Source of the DNA: Sediminicoccus rosea
GTDB taxonomy: Bacteria; Pseudomonadota; Alphaproteobacteria; Acetobacterales; Acetobacteraceae
DNA: 64,000 nt
Assembly: GCF_033547095.1 (NCBI RefSeq)
Contig: NZ_CP137852.1
Span: 1,419,501 to 1,483,500 of the forward strand
Reading direction: 5' to 3'
The notes below the pieces were generated by a model, which saw only the letters and a program-made list of their open reading frames with translations, ran no database searches and was not told where the DNA came from. Of this stretch, positions 51,518 to 61,385 are shown piece after piece; position 1 is the stretch's first letter; each line of letters starts with the position of its first letter. Both the position numbers and the translations under genes were made by a program.

Positions 51518-53647
51518 ATGTCCAGCGTGGAAGCCTTGCGCGACCCCCAGAGCCTCACGCGCCTGTTGGCGCCGCGCAGCTTCGCCGTGGTGGGCGTCTC
51601 GGCCGAGCCCACGGGTTTCGGCGCGCGCACCGTGCAGAACATGCGGGATTTCGACGGCCCGGTCTGGTGCGTGAACCCGAAATATGCGGGCCAGGAACTG
51701 CATGGCCGCCCCTGCTTCGCCTCCGTCGCGGACCTGCCGGGCGCCCCTGATTCCACCGTCATCGCCCTGCCGCGCCCGGGCGTGATGGATGCGGTGCAGG
51801 CGCTGGCGAAGAAGGGCGGCGGCGGCGCCGTGATCTACGCCTCCGGCTATGGCGAAACCGACCTGCCCGAGCGCGCGGTGGAGGAGCAGGAACTGCGCGA
51901 GACGGCGCGGCGCATGGGCTTCCCGCTGCTCGGCGCCAATTGCCTGGGCTTCGTGGATCATCGCCAGCGCGTTGGCGCCACCTTCATGCCGGACTACGTG
52001 AAGATGACGGCGCCGGCCGGCGGTGTCGGCGTCGTCAGCCAGTCGGGCGCGCTCGGCTATGCGCTGATGCAGGCGGCCGAGCGCGGCTTCGCCATGTGCC
52101 ACATGACGACGGCGGGCAATGCGACGGACCTCGATGTCTGCGACCTCGCGGCCTTCCAGCTCACCATCCCCGAATGCCGCAGCATCGCGCTGGCGGTCGA
52201 GGGCCTGCGCGACGCGCGGCGCCTCTTCCTGCTCGGCGAGATGGCGGCGAGCATGGGCAAGACCATCGTCGTCCTCAAGCTCGGGCGTGGCGAGGTGGGT
52301 GCCAAGGCGGCGGCCTCTCACACCGGCTCGCTCGCCGGCAGCAGCGCCGCCTGGTCGGCGGGGTTCAAGCGCGCCGGCATGCTGGAGGTGGGTGACTTCG
52401 ACGCGCTGCTGGAAACGGCCGGCTTCTTCGCCAAGGCGGGGCCGCCGAAAGGCCGTGGCGTGGGCATCGTCACGCCCTCGGGTGGAGCGGGCATCATGGC
52501 GGCCGACCACGCGGAATTCGCCGGCCTGCCGCTGCCCCAGCCCGCGCCCGAGACGGAGCGCGTGCTGCGCTCGGCGATCCCGGATTTCGGCAGCCCGCGC
52601 AACCCCTGCGACCTCACGGCGCAGGTCGCGACCAATCCGAAATCCTTTGAGGACTGCATGCTCGCGATGCTCAATGACGAGCAATACGCGACCGTCGTCT
52701 TCCCCGTGGTCTATCACAACCCGGCCCCCGCCGCGACGCCGACGCGCATGAAGACGCTGGAGCCGATGGCGGCCGCCACCGGCAAGCCCATCTGCATCGC
52801 CTGGATTCCCGAGAGCCTGGAAGGCCCGGGCGCCGAGGCCGTGGATGTCAGCCCCAACCTCGTGCTGTTCCGTAGCATGCGCCGGATGATGAAGGCGCTC
52901 AGCCTGTGGTTCGAACGGCATGATCCGAAGCCCGCTGCCGGCACGGTGGATGCCCGCGCCAAGGCGGCTGCCGCCGCCATTCCGGCCGGGGCCGCCACGC
53001 TGATGGAGGCCGCCGCCAAATCCGCCTTCGCCACCGCTGGCCTGCCGGTGGTGTCCGAGCATCGCGCCAAGGATGCGGCAGGCGCCGTGGCCGCCGCGCA
53101 GGCGCTGGGCTTCCCCGTCGTGCTCAAGCTCGACAGCCCCGATGTCGCGCACAAGACCGAGGTGGGCGGCGTCGAGCTGAACCTGGCGGACGCCGCCGCC
53201 GTCACCGCCGCCTTCGGCCGCATCATGGCGGGGGTTGCGAAGCACGCCCCCAAGGCCCGGGTGGATGGCGTGCTGGTGCAGCGCATGGAGGCGCGCGGCG
53301 TCGAACTCATCCTGGGCGCCCGGCGCGACCCGCAATTCGGCGTCATGGTCCTGGTGGGCCTGGGCGGCGTGCAGGCCGAGCTGTGGAAGGATGTGGCGCT
53401 GGACGTGGCGCCCGTCTCGCCCGAGGGCGCCATGGCCATGCTGCGCAGCCTCAAGGCCTTCCCGCTGCTGGATGGCTTCCGCGGCAGCCCGAAGCTGCCG
53501 GTGGAGCAGATCGCCGCCGCCATCGCGCAATTCTCGGGATTCGCGGCCGCGATGGGCGACCGGCTGGAGGAGGCGGAGATCAACCCGCTGGTCTGCCGCC
53601 CCGATGGCTGCGTCGCGGTGGATGGATTGATGATGCTCTCGGCCTGA
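51518..53647 (+). CDS. NDP-forming acyl-CoA synthetase family protein (acetate--CoA ligase type)
   Basis: A 709-residue enzyme with the fused alpha-beta arrangement of ADP-forming acyl-CoA synthetases. An N-terminal CoA-binding Rossmann domain (RSFAVVGVSAEPTGFGARTV) is followed by succinyl-CoA-ligase-like domains, with VVSQSGALGYALM and the phospho-histidine region AAASHTGSLAGS. The C-terminal ATP-grasp part has FPVVLKLDSPDVAHKTEVGG and ARRDPQFGVMVLVGLGG. It links an acid to CoA with ATP giving ADP. It sits 81 bases after dctM, so it is probably co-transcribed. Start ATG 51518 follows AGGGA. Confidence 0.92.
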   Translation: MSSVEALRDPQSLTRLLAPRSFAVVGVSAEPTGFGARTVQNMRDFDGPVWCVNPKYAGQELHGRPCFASVADLPGAPDSTVIALPRPGVMDAVQALAKKGGGGAVIYASGYGETDLPERAVEEQELRETARRMGFPLLGANCLGFVDHRQRVGATFMPDYVKMTAPAGGVGVVSQSGALGYALMQAAERGFAMCHMTTAGNATDLDVCDLAAFQLTIPECRSIALAVEGLRDARRLFLLGEMAASMGKTIVVLKLGRGEVGAKAAASHTGSLAGSSAAWSAGFKRAGMLEVGDFDALLETAGFFAKAGPPKGRGVGIVTPSGGAGIMAADHAEFAGLPLPQPAPETERVLRSAIPDFGSPRNPCDLTAQVATNPKSFEDCMLAMLNDEQYATVVFPVVYHNPAPAATPTRMKTLEPMAAATGKPICIAWIPESLEGPGAEAVDVSPNLVLFRSMRRMMKALSLWFERHDPKPAAGTVDARAKAAAAAIPAGAATLMEAAAKSAFATAGLPVVSEHRAKDAAGAVAAAQALGFPVVLKLDSPDVAHKTEVGGVELNLADAAAVTAAFGRIMAGVAKHAPKARVDGVLVQRMEARGVELILGARRDPQFGVMVLVGLGGVQAELWKDVALDVAPVSPEGAMAMLRSLKAFPLLDGFRGSPKLPVEQIAAAIAQFSGFAAAMGDRLEEAEINPLVCRPDGCVAVDGLMMLSA

Positions 53648-53707
53648 CAGGAAAGGTTACCAAGAGCGCGATTCCAGGCGGGTTCATTCTGGTCTATGTA
53701 GCAGCGC

Positions 53708-54541
53708 ATGAACCTCCGCCGCCGCCTCGCCTGGCTTCCCCTGGCCGCCTTCCTGGCCGGATTCCTCCCTGCCACCCCGAGCCTGGCCGCCGAGCCGGGC
53801 TCCGAGAACATGCTGGCGCATCGCGCCGCCTATCGCCTGAAGCTCGACAGCGTGCGCGACAATGCCAGCATCGAGCAGGCCGAGGGCATCATGCTCTTCG
53901 AGGTGATCGACGCCTGTGACGCCTGGGCCTCGCGCCAGCGCTTCACGCTGCTGGTGGGCGACCGGGACGGCAACATCGTCGAGACCACCTCGGATTATGC
54001 GACGCTGGAGGCGAAGGACGGTTCCTCGCTGCGCTTCTCGCTCACGCAGATGACGGGCGGCGCCGTCACCTCCCGCGTGGCGGGCGAGGCGAGCGTGACG
54101 CCGCAGGGCGGGCGCATCCGCTACCAGGAGCCGGCCGCGACGGAGGATGAACTGCCGCCCGGCACCATCCTGCCGATGATCCACACCATCCGCAGCCTGG
54201 CCGCGGCGCGCGCGGGGCAGCGCATCTTCGTGGCGCCGCTCTTCGATGGCACCTCGGCCGATGGCGCGCAGGATACCACGACGATCATCTCCGGCGGCTG
54301 GCTGGCGCCGCAGCCCAACGCGAATTTCCCGCTGCTCTCCACCCTGTCCAGCGCGCGCATGCGCATCGCCTTCTTCGAGCGCAACACCACCGGCCAGGGC
54401 GGCGGCGCCGCCACGCCCGACTACGAGGTCAGCCTGCGCTACTACGAGAACGGCGTGGCGGATGAGCTGAAGATGGATTTCGGCGAATTCGTCGTAGATG
54501 GCCGGCTCGGCGAGTTGCAGACCATCCCTTCCCCCTGCTGA
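53708..54541 (+). CDS. EipB-like cell-envelope integrity protein (DUF1849)
   Basis: A 277-residue periplasmic protein. The signal peptide (LAWLPLAAFLAGFLPATPSLA) precedes HRAAYRLKLDSVRDNASIEQAEG, the DUF1849 start. The two family cysteines are present, one in VIDACDAWA and the other as the very last residue (TIPSPC); in Brucella EipB they form a disulfide that closes the spiral beta-barrel. The family is needed for envelope integrity in alphaproteobacteria. It is a single gene between the synthetase and the convergent SDR. Confidence 0.9.
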   Translation: MNLRRRLAWLPLAAFLAGFLPATPSLAAEPGSENMLAHRAAYRLKLDSVRDNASIEQAEGIMLFEVIDACDAWASRQRFTLLVGDRDGNIVETTSDYATLEAKDGSSLRFSLTQMTGGAVTSRVAGEASVTPQGGRIRYQEPAATEDELPPGTILPMIHTIRSLAAARAGQRIFVAPLFDGTSADGAQDTTTIISGGWLAPQPNANFPLLSTLSSARMRIAFFERNTTGQGGGAATPDYEVSLRYYENGVADELKMDFGEFVVDGRLGELQTIPSPC

Positions 54542-54556
54542 CCGGAAGCTGGCCGC

Positions 54557-55375
54557 TCACTCGAGGCTGAAGGCGTCGCGCGGCGGCGGCGTGGGCCTGG
54601 AATAATCCGCCACGCAGAAGGCGCCGCCCTGGTGGCGCCGGCCCACCTCATCCGGATGCAGCACGCCCTCCAGACGGGCGCGATACACCTCCGCGCTGTC
54701 CCGGGGCGCCCAGCCGATCCGGTCACGGTGATCCTTGGCCCACCAGCTCGCCGGATTGGCCGAGGCGCCCCAGACCACCGCATGGCCCGTGCGCTCTGCC
54801 GCCACGCAGGCCCGCACCAGCCGCGCGAGATCGGGGTAGGAGAGCCAGGTGGAGAGCGCGCGGGCGTCGCGCGGCTCGGGCAGGCAGGTGCCGATGCGCA
54901 GGTTCACATTCTCCACGCCGTGCTTGTCCCAGTAGAGCCGTCCCATCAGCTCGCCATAGGCCTTCGACAGGCCGTAGAAGCCGTCCGGCCGGAACTGGCA
55001 GTCAAGGTCGAGGCTCTGCCCCTGCTCGTGGAAGCCGATCGTGTGGTTGGAACTGGCGAAGACGACCCGCGCCTTCTCCCGCCGCGCCGCCTCATAGATG
55101 TGGAAGAGGCCGCGCAGGTTGGGCCCGAGGATGTCCTCGAAGGGCTGCTCCACCGAGATGCCACCGAAATGCAGGATGGCGGCGCAGCCCTCCGCCAGGC
55201 GCGCGATGGTGACGCCGTCGTTCAGATCGGCGCGGATGAAGCTGCAGCCCTCGGGCACCGCGTCCGGGAAGGCAGCGATGTCCGTCAGGCGCAGCGTCAT
55301 GCCGGCCGCGGCCAGCTCTCGGGCCAGCATGCGGCCGAGGGCGCCTGAGGCGCCGGTGAGGAGGATGGGTTTCAT
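54557..55375 (-). CDS. NAD-dependent uronate-dehydrogenase-like SDR/epimerase
   Basis: A 272-residue extended SDR. ILLTGASGALGRMLARELA is the NAD loop, SSNHTIGF the catalytic Ser/Thr segment, and FYGLSKAYGE contains Y-x-x-x-K. The pattern NVNLRIGTCLPEPRDARALS is typical of uronate dehydrogenase (Udh), which oxidises galacturonate or glucuronate to the aldarate lactone. Start ATG 55375 or 55378. Its presence not far from the lyase-like and GT2 genes may or may not be linked. It is divergent from the amidase, 54 bases apart. Confidence 0.85.
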   Translation of the reverse strand: MKPILLTGASGALGRMLARELAAAGMTLRLTDIAAFPDAVPEGCSFIRADLNDGVTIARLAEGCAAILHFGGISVEQPFEDILGPNLRGLFHIYEAARREKARVVFASSNHTIGFHEQGQSLDLDCQFRPDGFYGLSKAYGELMGRLYWDKHGVENVNLRIGTCLPEPRDARALSTWLSYPDLARLVRACVAAERTGHAVVWGASANPASWWAKDHRDRIGWAPRDSAEVYRARLEGVLHPDEVGRRHQGGAFCVADYSRPTPPPRDAFSLE

Positions 55376-55429
55376 CATGAGCGTTGTCCTTCCATAGTCA
55401 GGCTGTCGCAAATCCAGCAGGACGGCCAG

Positions 55430-56782
55430 ATGCCCCGCCACGCCCACCCCACCATCGCCCATGCCGCCATCGCCCTCGAGAGCGGCCGCATCACCGCGAC
55501 CGCCCTGGTGGAGGAAGCGCTGGCGCGCGCAGCGGAGGGGGAGGGGCCGCGCGTCTTTACCGCGCTGCACGCCAAGGCCGCGCGCGAGCAGGCGCTCGCC
55601 ATGGATGCGCTCCGCCAGGCGGGCCGCGCACCCAGCCGCTTCGCCGGCATCCCCATCACCGTGAAGGATCTCTTCGACGAGGCCGGGCAGGTGACGCACG
55701 CGGGCTCCGTCGCGCGGGACGGTGCCAAGCCCGCCACCGCGCCGGCGCCGGTGATCGAGCGGCTGAACCGCCAGGGCTTCATCGTCATCGGTCGCACCAA
55801 CATGACGGAATTCGCCTTCTCCGGCCTTGGCGTGAACCCGCATTACGGCACGCCCTCCAGCCCCTGGGACCGCAAGACGGGCCGGCTGCCGGGCGGCTCC
55901 TCCTCTGGCGCGGGTGTCGCGGCGGCCGATGGCATGGGCTTTGGCGGCCTGGGCACCGATACCGGCGGCTCCTGCCGCATCCCGGCGGCGCTGAACGGCG
56001 TGGTCGGCTTCAAGCCGACGGCGCGGCGCGTGCCCATCACGGGCGTCCTGCCGCTCTCGCCCTCGCTTGATTCCGTGGGTCCGCTCGCGCGCTCGGTGGG
56101 CTGCTGCCAGGTGCTGGATGCGATCATCGCGGGAGCCGAGACGCCGCCGGCGCTGCCCGAGGTGAACCTCTCCGGCCTGCGCTTCGGCGTGCTGAACAAC
56201 ATCGTGGAGGAGGGCATTGATGGCGAGGTGGCACGCGCCTATGCGCGCACCCTCGCCCGGCTGGAGGCGGCGGGCGTGAAGCTCGAGGATGTGACGCTGC
56301 CCGAGCTGGACCGCATGCCGCAGATCAACGCCAAGGGCGGCCTCACTGCCTCCGAGGCCTATGCTTGGCACCGCCACCTGATCGCCAGCGACGGTCCGCG
56401 CTATGATCCGCGCATCCTCAAGCGCATCGCCCGGGGCGAGCACATGAGTGCCGCCGAATACCTCGACGTCGTGCAGGCCCGTGCCGAGGTGATCGCGGCG
56501 ACCGCGCCGCGCACCGCGCCCTATGACGCGGTGATCTGCCCGACCGTGCCGCTGATTCCGCCCGCGATCGCCGAGGTGACCGAGGAGACCGAGTACAACC
56601 GCATCAACCTGCTGCTGCTGCGGAACACGACCATCGCGAATTTCCTCGACCGCTGCGCCATCAGCCTGCCCTGCCACCTGCCGGGCGATGCGCCGGTCGG
56701 CCTCATGCTGATGGGCGAGGCGATGGGCGATGCGCGGCTGCTGGCCATCAGCGCCGCGGTCGAGGCGCTGCTCGAGGCATGA
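55430..56782 (+). CDS. amidase-signature family amidohydrolase
   Basis: A 450-residue enzyme with the Ser-cisSer-Lys triad: K79 in GIPITVKDLFDEAG, the serines in LPGGSSSGAGVAAADG and TDTGGSCRIPAALNG. It hydrolyses an amide or urea-like bond; the substrate is unknown, and the C-terminal half lacks GatA features. Its stop overlaps the following flavin monooxygenase start as ATGA, so the two probably act on one compound. Confidence 0.9.
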   Translation: MPRHAHPTIAHAAIALESGRITATALVEEALARAAEGEGPRVFTALHAKAAREQALAMDALRQAGRAPSRFAGIPITVKDLFDEAGQVTHAGSVARDGAKPATAPAPVIERLNRQGFIVIGRTNMTEFAFSGLGVNPHYGTPSSPWDRKTGRLPGGSSSGAGVAAADGMGFGGLGTDTGGSCRIPAALNGVVGFKPTARRVPITGVLPLSPSLDSVGPLARSVGCCQVLDAIIAGAETPPALPEVNLSGLRFGVLNNIVEEGIDGEVARAYARTLARLEAAGVKLEDVTLPELDRMPQINAKGGLTASEAYAWHRHLIASDGPRYDPRILKRIARGEHMSAAEYLDVVQARAEVIAATAPRTAPYDAVICPTVPLIPPAIAEVTEETEYNRINLLLLRNTTIANFLDRCAISLPCHLPGDAPVGLMLMGEAMGDARLLAISAAVEALLEA

Positions 56783-57864
56783 GGCCCCTGGAATTCGGCT
56801 GGTACCTGCCGACCAATGGGGACACCACGAGCTATGCCGAGGGGCCGAATGTGGTTCCCTCCAGCACCGCGATGTTCGACCGCGTGGTGAGCGCGGCCGA
56901 GGCGGCGGGCTTCGAATACCTGCTGGTGCCCGTCGCCATCCCCTGCTGGGAGGCCTGGGTGACCACGGCCTTCATGGCGGGGCGGTCCAGCTCCATCCGC
57001 ATGCTGGTGGCGGCCCGCCCGGGCTACATCAACCCGGTGATGCTCGCGAAGATGGTGACGACCTTCGACCAGCTCACCGGCGGGCGCATCGCGGTGAACC
57101 TCATCGCCGGTCAGTCGGAAGCGGAGAATGCGGCCGATGGCATCCGCTACGGCAAGGAGGATCGCTACGCGCTGATGGCGGAGGAGGTCGCCATCATGAA
57201 GGCGCTCTGGACCGGCGAGGCGCCGCTCGATTGGGAGGGTAGGTTCCACACCCTGCGCGGCGCGCGCGTGATCCCCCGGCCCCTGCAGCAGCCGCATCCC
57301 CGCTTCTACCTGGGCGGCGGCTCACGCCAGGCCTGGGAGATCTCCGCCGCGCATGCCGATGTGCACCTGTTCTGGGGCGACCGGCCGGAGACGATCGCGG
57401 AGCAGATGGCCGAGATCCGCGGCATGGCGGAAGGGCAGGGGCGGGGCGAGGCGATCGGCTTCGGCATGCGGCTGCAGATCATCTGCCGCGAGACGGAGGA
57501 GGAGGCCTGGGCCGCCGCGCATGAGCTGGTGCGCGACGTGGGCGAGGAGCGCAGTGCCGCGGTGCGCGCCAACATCGCCAATTCGGTCGCCAACCAGCGC
57601 GTCCAGGCGCTGCTGGCGGAGACGGGCGGGCTGATCGCGCCCAACCTCTGGGCGGGCCTGGCCAAGGCGCGCCAGGGCGCGGGTGTCGCGGTGGTCGGCA
57701 ATCCGCAGCAATGCGCCGATGTGCTGCAGCGCTTCATCGCGATCGGCTGCCACAGCTTCTGCCTCTCGGGTTACCTGCATGACGAGGAGGCCGAGCGCTT
57801 CGGCCGCTGGGTGCGGCCGATCCTGGCGGAGCGGAATCCGGGGCGACTCGCGCCGCTCATTTGA
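56779..57864 (+). CDS. LLM class flavin-dependent monooxygenase, SsuD-like
   Basis: A 361-residue TIM-barrel enzyme of the bacterial luciferase superfamily. It begins LEFGWYLPTNGDTTSYAEGP, and the SsuD-type block TTFDQLTGGRIAVNLIAGQSEAENAADG binds FMN phosphate. RFYLGGGSRQAWEISAAHAD is a second flavin segment. It uses FMNH2 and oxygen, perhaps to desulfonate or oxidise an organic compound. No partner flavin reductase is adjacent. It is translationally coupled to the amidase and convergent with the TTT binding-protein gene. Confidence 0.92.
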   Translation: MRPLEFGWYLPTNGDTTSYAEGPNVVPSSTAMFDRVVSAAEAAGFEYLLVPVAIPCWEAWVTTAFMAGRSSSIRMLVAARPGYINPVMLAKMVTTFDQLTGGRIAVNLIAGQSEAENAADGIRYGKEDRYALMAEEVAIMKALWTGEAPLDWEGRFHTLRGARVIPRPLQQPHPRFYLGGGSRQAWEISAAHADVHLFWGDRPETIAEQMAEIRGMAEGQGRGEAIGFGMRLQIICRETEEEAWAAAHELVRDVGEERSAAVRANIANSVANQRVQALLAETGGLIAPNLWAGLAKARQGAGVAVVGNPQQCADVLQRFIAIGCHSFCLSGYLHDEEAERFGRWVRPILAERNPGRLAPLI

Positions 57865-57898
57865 GCGGTCGATCCACGCCCAGCGCGCGACCAGGCGC

Positions 57899-58879
57899 TC
57901 AATCCAGCCGGACGTTGTTCTCGCGGATGGCGTTGCCCCACTTCACGCCCTCGCTGCGGATGAAGGCGGCGAACTGCTCGGGCGTGCTGGTCAGCACCTG
58001 CGCGCCCAGGCCGCCCAGGCGTTCGCGCATCGCGGGCTCGGCCAGGATGCGATGGATCTCCTGGTTGATGCGCAGGATGATCGGCGCCGGCGTCCCGGCC
58101 GGTGCGACCAGGCCGAGCCAGGCGGCGGCATCGAAGCCCGGCATGCCGCTCTGGGCCAGCGTCGGCAGGTCGGGCTGGCGGTCGGATCGGTTGGCGGTGG
58201 TCAGCGCCAGCGCCCGCACCCGGCCGGACTGGATATGCGGGAGCGAGAAGACCTCCGTCTCGAACATGAAGTCGATGCGCCCGGCCAGCAGGTCGGTCAG
58301 GACCTGCGGCCCGCCGCGATAGGGCACATGCGTCATGTCGAGCCCGCCCGCCGCGCGGGAGAACATCATGGTGATGAGATGCGCCGTGGTGCCGTTGCCC
58401 GGCGTGCCGAAGGTGACCTGCCCGGGCCGCGCGCGGGCCATGGCGACCAGCTCGGCCGGGGTTCGCGCTGGGGAATTGGCGTTCACCAGCAGCACGAAGG
58501 GCAGGTTCGCCACCAGCGTGATCGGCGCGAAGTCGCGCGCCGGATCATAGCCGATGTTGGAATAGAGATTGGGGTTGGTAGCGAGCGGCGCGGTGGCCGA
58601 GAGCAGCAGGGTATAGCCATCGGGCGCGGCCTGGGCGGCGGCGGCGGCGGCGAGGCTGCCGCCCTGGCCGGGGCGGTTCTCGATCACCATGGACCAGCCA
58701 GGATTCTCACCCAGCTTCTCGGCAAGAAGGCGGGCGATGGTGTCGGTCGCCTGGCCGGGCGGAAAACCCACCAGGATGCGGATGGGGCGCGCCGGCCAGG
58801 CCTGGGCCTGCGCCTGCCCCGCCAGCGCCAGCATGGGGGCGGCCAAGAGCGCGCGCCGGATTTGTCCGTAGCTATTCAT
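57899..58879 (-). CDS. tripartite tricarboxylate transporter substrate-binding protein (Bug family)
   Basis: A 326-residue exported binding protein (signal IRRALLAAPMLALAGQAQAQ; mature start WPARPIRILVGFPPGQATDT). The Bug pockets are VIENRPGQGGSLAAAAAAQA and THVPYRGGPQVLTDLLAGRI. The ligand is an unidentified carboxylate. It has no TctAB partners nearby, as with the copy at 32.4 kb. It is divergent from the cupin-like gene, with 131 bases between the starts. Confidence 0.92.
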   Translation of the reverse strand: MNSYGQIRRALLAAPMLALAGQAQAQAWPARPIRILVGFPPGQATDTIARLLAEKLGENPGWSMVIENRPGQGGSLAAAAAAQAAPDGYTLLLSATAPLATNPNLYSNIGYDPARDFAPITLVANLPFVLLVNANSPARTPAELVAMARARPGQVTFGTPGNGTTAHLITMMFSRAAGGLDMTHVPYRGGPQVLTDLLAGRIDFMFETEVFSLPHIQSGRVRALALTTANRSDRQPDLPTLAQSGMPGFDAAAWLGLVAPAGTPAPIILRINQEIHRILAEPAMRERLGGLGAQVLTSTPEQFAAFIRSEGVKWGNAIRENNVRLD

Positions 58880-59010
58880 GAGTTTCCCCCTATGCCGCCC
58901 TTGCCTTGGGCCATTTTCTCTCGGCAGATTATGGGAGGCTCGGATTTGTCCTGGCAACCTGAGATGTGAGCCGGTGCGAATGCGGCACGAAAAGGAGTGA
59001 GGGAAACGCC

Positions 59011-59808
59011 ATGATCTACGCCACCTCGGCCGAGGCCGCGGCACCCACGCGCTTCTCCCGCGTCGCCCCCGAGGGCGGGCTCCTCTGGCGGACGGATTAT
59101 TTCGGCCCGCCGCCGTCGCCCAAGGGATCCAGTTCGGTCGATCCCAAGGCGATGGGCGCGCTGGACTACACGCCCCCCGCGCCGGGCGAGACACGCCCGC
59201 CCCAGGCCTTCCTGGTCGAGCAGGAGGTGAATGCGGTGGTGCATCCGCATTTCCACTTCGTGGACCAGTTCCAGGTGGTGGTGGAGGGCGGCGGCGCCAT
59301 CGGCCGGCATGCGGTGCAGCCGATCATGGCGCATTTCGCCGGAGCGAGCACGGGTTATGGCCCGATCACGCCGGACGAGGGCGGGCTGAAATACTTCACC
59401 CTGCGCGCCAGCGCCGATGGCACGGGCGCGCAATTCCTGCCCGCTTCCAAGGCCCGCATGTCGCGCGGCCCCAAGCGCTACGTGCTGGCCGACCCGGTCC
59501 TGCCCAGCACGGCCGAGGCGCTGGCCGCCCGGCGCGAGGCGGTGACGGAGATGGTGCTGGGCGAGCCGGACGGCCTCGCCATCCTCATGCTACGGATCCC
59601 GCCGCATGGGCGCCTCTCGGCGCCTGATCCCGCGCGCGGGGCAGGGCAGAGCATGCTCGTGACCACCGGTTCGATCCGCCATGAGGGCCAGGTGATGGGC
59701 CGGCTCAGCGCGCTCTTCGTGCCGCCCGACGAGGCGGCCTTCCTGGCCGAGGCGGGGCCGGAGGGGGCGGAGATCCTGCTGCTCCAGTATCCGCGGACTA
59801 CACCGTGA
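59011..59808 (+). CDS. cupin-like protein of unknown function
   Basis: A 265-residue protein with a likely cupin metal site: [20 protein letters not shown] contains H-x-H-x(3)-D-x-F-x-V-V spacing, followed by VEGGGAIG. A second beta-sandwich half is suggested by [19 protein letters not shown] (one H only) and [15 protein letters not shown], so it could be a bicupin with one degenerate half. I do not recognise the exact family. ATG 59011 follows AAGGAGTGAGGG. Its 3' end overlaps nadK by 11 bases on the other strand. Confidence 0.65.
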   Translation: MIYATSAEAAAPTRFSRVAPEGGLLWRTDYFGPPPSPKGSSSVDPKAMGALDYTPPAPGETRPPQAFLVEQEVNAVVHPHFHFVDQFQVVVEGGGAIGRHAVQPIMAHFAGASTGYGPITPDEGGLKYFTLRASADGTGAQFLPASKARMSRGPKRYVLADPVLPSTAEALAARREAVTEMVLGEPDGLAILMLRIPPHGRLSAPDPARGAGQSMLVTTGSIRHEGQVMGRLSALFVPPDEAAFLAEAGPEGAEILLLQYPRTTP

Positions 59809-60553
59809 ACTGCTCGGCGATGATCCGCTCCGAGAGGCTGCGGTCGGGGTCGAAGAGCATGGTCATCGTGATGCTCCGATCCTCCCGCACCTCGACGCTG
59901 CGGACGTCGCGCACCTCGGTGTAGTCCGCCGTCGCGGAGACGGGGCGCTTGTCGGGCTCCAGCACCTCGAAGACGACGCGCGCGCTGGAGGGCAGCAGGG
60001 CGCCGCGCCAGCGGCGTGGCCGGAAGGCGGAGATGGGCGTCAGCGGCAGCAGCCTCGCATCCAGCGGCACGATCGGCCCATGCGCCGAGAGATTGTAGGC
60101 GGTGCTGCCGGCCGGGGTGGAGATCAGGATGCCGTCGCAGATCAGCTCCGGCAGGCGTTCCTTGCCATCCACCAGGATCCGCAGCTTGGCCGCCTGGCGC
60201 TGCTCGCGCAGCAGCGAGACCTCGTTGATGGCCAGGGCCGCATGCGTGCCGCTCGCGGAATGCGCGCGCATGCGCAAGGGATGCAGGTGCGCCGCCTGGG
60301 CGGCGCCGATCCGCGCGGGCAGGTCCTCCTCGCGGTAGGAGTTCATCAGGAAGCCCACACTGCCGCGATTCATGCCGTAGATCGGCGGATTGCGGCCGAG
60401 GAAGCGGTGCTGGGTCTCGAGCATCAGCCCATCGCCGCCCAGCGCCACGATCACCTCGGCCTCCTGTGGCGGGTGGTCGCCATAGAGGGCGACGAGGCGC
60501 GCGCGTGCTTCCTGCGCGGGCTCTGTCGTCGAGGCGAGAAACGAAATCTTCAC
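59798..60553 (-). CDS. nadK: NAD kinase
   Basis: A 251-residue enzyme that phosphorylates NAD to NADP. The glycine-rich [18 protein letters not shown], the NE motif in [14 protein letters not shown] and [20 protein letters not shown] are the standard signature blocks. It lies in a tight leftward run and starts within the stop of the nitrilase gene (ATGA at 60550-60553). Length is normal for proteobacterial NadK. Confidence 0.96.
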   Translation of the reverse strand: MKISFLASTTEPAQEARARLVALYGDHPPQEAEVIVALGGDGLMLETQHRFLGRNPPIYGMNRGSVGFLMNSYREEDLPARIGAAQAAHLHPLRMRAHSASGTHAALAINEVSLLREQRQAAKLRILVDGKERLPELICDGILISTPAGSTAYNLSAHGPIVPLDARLLPLTPISAFRPRRWRGALLPSSARVVFEVLEPDKRPVSATADYTEVRDVRSVEVREDRSITMTMLFDPDRSLSERIIAEQFTV

Positions 60554-61377
60554 GCGAGCCGCCGGTGTTCGAGCACGGGCATGTCGCGCCGCACGCGGGC
60601 CGTCACCGCGGCGTCGAGCCGCGCGGTGGTCCAGCCGATGCCGTCGCTCGCCTTGGCGACCACATGGCCCCAGGGGTCGGCGATCAGCGAATGGCCATAG
60701 ACCTGCCGTGTCGCGCCGCGCTCCTCATAGGCGCCCCAGGAGGCGGCGGCGATGACCCAGCATTGCGTCTCGATGGCCCGCGCGCGCAGCAGCACCTCCC
60801 AATGGTCCTTGCCGGTCATCAGCGTGAAGTTGGACGGCACCAGGATCGCCTCCGCCCCCGCCCGCCGCAGCGCGAGATATTGCTCGGGGAAGCGCATGTC
60901 GTAGCAGATGGTGCAGCCGAACTTCACGCCGCCCGCCTCGAAGGTGACCAGCGCATCGCCCGCGCCGTAGAGCGCGCTCTCGCGATAGCCGGTGCCGTCC
61001 GGGCCCGTGATGTCGAACAGATGGATCTTGCGGTAGCGCGCGATCTCGCGGCCCGTGGGGTCGAAGACCAGAGTCGTGTTGAAGAACTTCTCCGGCCCCT
61101 GTTCGATGATCGAGCCGCCATGCACATGGATGCCCGCGCCCTTGGCGATGCCGCGCAGGAACTCATAGGCCGCGCCGCCCGTGCCGCCCGGCTCGGGCAG
61201 CACCTCCGCCGCGGCCGCCCGTGCCTCGCGCCCGCCGCCGAGATTCGTCCAGGTCTCGGGCAGGGTGACCATGTCCGGGCGGTCCGCCGCCAGCGCGCCT
61301 TCGATCAGGCGGCGCGCCTGGTCGAGATTGGCCTGCTTGTCGCTGGTCTGGTTCATCTGGATGGCGGAAATGCGCAT
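60550..61377 (-). CDS. carbon-nitrogen hydrolase (nitrilase superfamily, Nit2/omega-amidase-like)
   Basis: A 275-residue enzyme with the Glu-Lys-Cys triad: E41 in VTLPETWTN, Lys in RYRKIHLFD and Cys in [14 protein letters not shown]. The pattern agrees with the Nit1/Nit2 group, which remove damaged or deaminated glutathione or act as omega-amidase. It ends inside nadK. The neighbouring genes are two short envelope proteins and moaA, so a housekeeping repair role is more likely than catabolism. Confidence 0.93.
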   Translation of the reverse strand: MRISAIQMNQTSDKQANLDQARRLIEGALAADRPDMVTLPETWTNLGGGREARAAAAEVLPEPGGTGGAAYEFLRGIAKGAGIHVHGGSIIEQGPEKFFNTTLVFDPTGREIARYRKIHLFDITGPDGTGYRESALYGAGDALVTFEAGGVKFGCTICYDMRFPEQYLALRRAGAEAILVPSNFTLMTGKDHWEVLLRARAIETQCWVIAAASWGAYEERGATRQVYGHSLIADPWGHVVAKASDGIGWTTARLDAAVTARVRRDMPVLEHRRLA

Positions 61378-61385
61378 GGCAGGGC

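Noticed and set aside
50093-53530. Antisense frame of over 1100 codons opposite dctM and the acyl-CoA synthetase
   Set aside because: An effect of high GC on stop frequency; composition is His/Arg/Gly-rich and the plus-strand genes are well supported.
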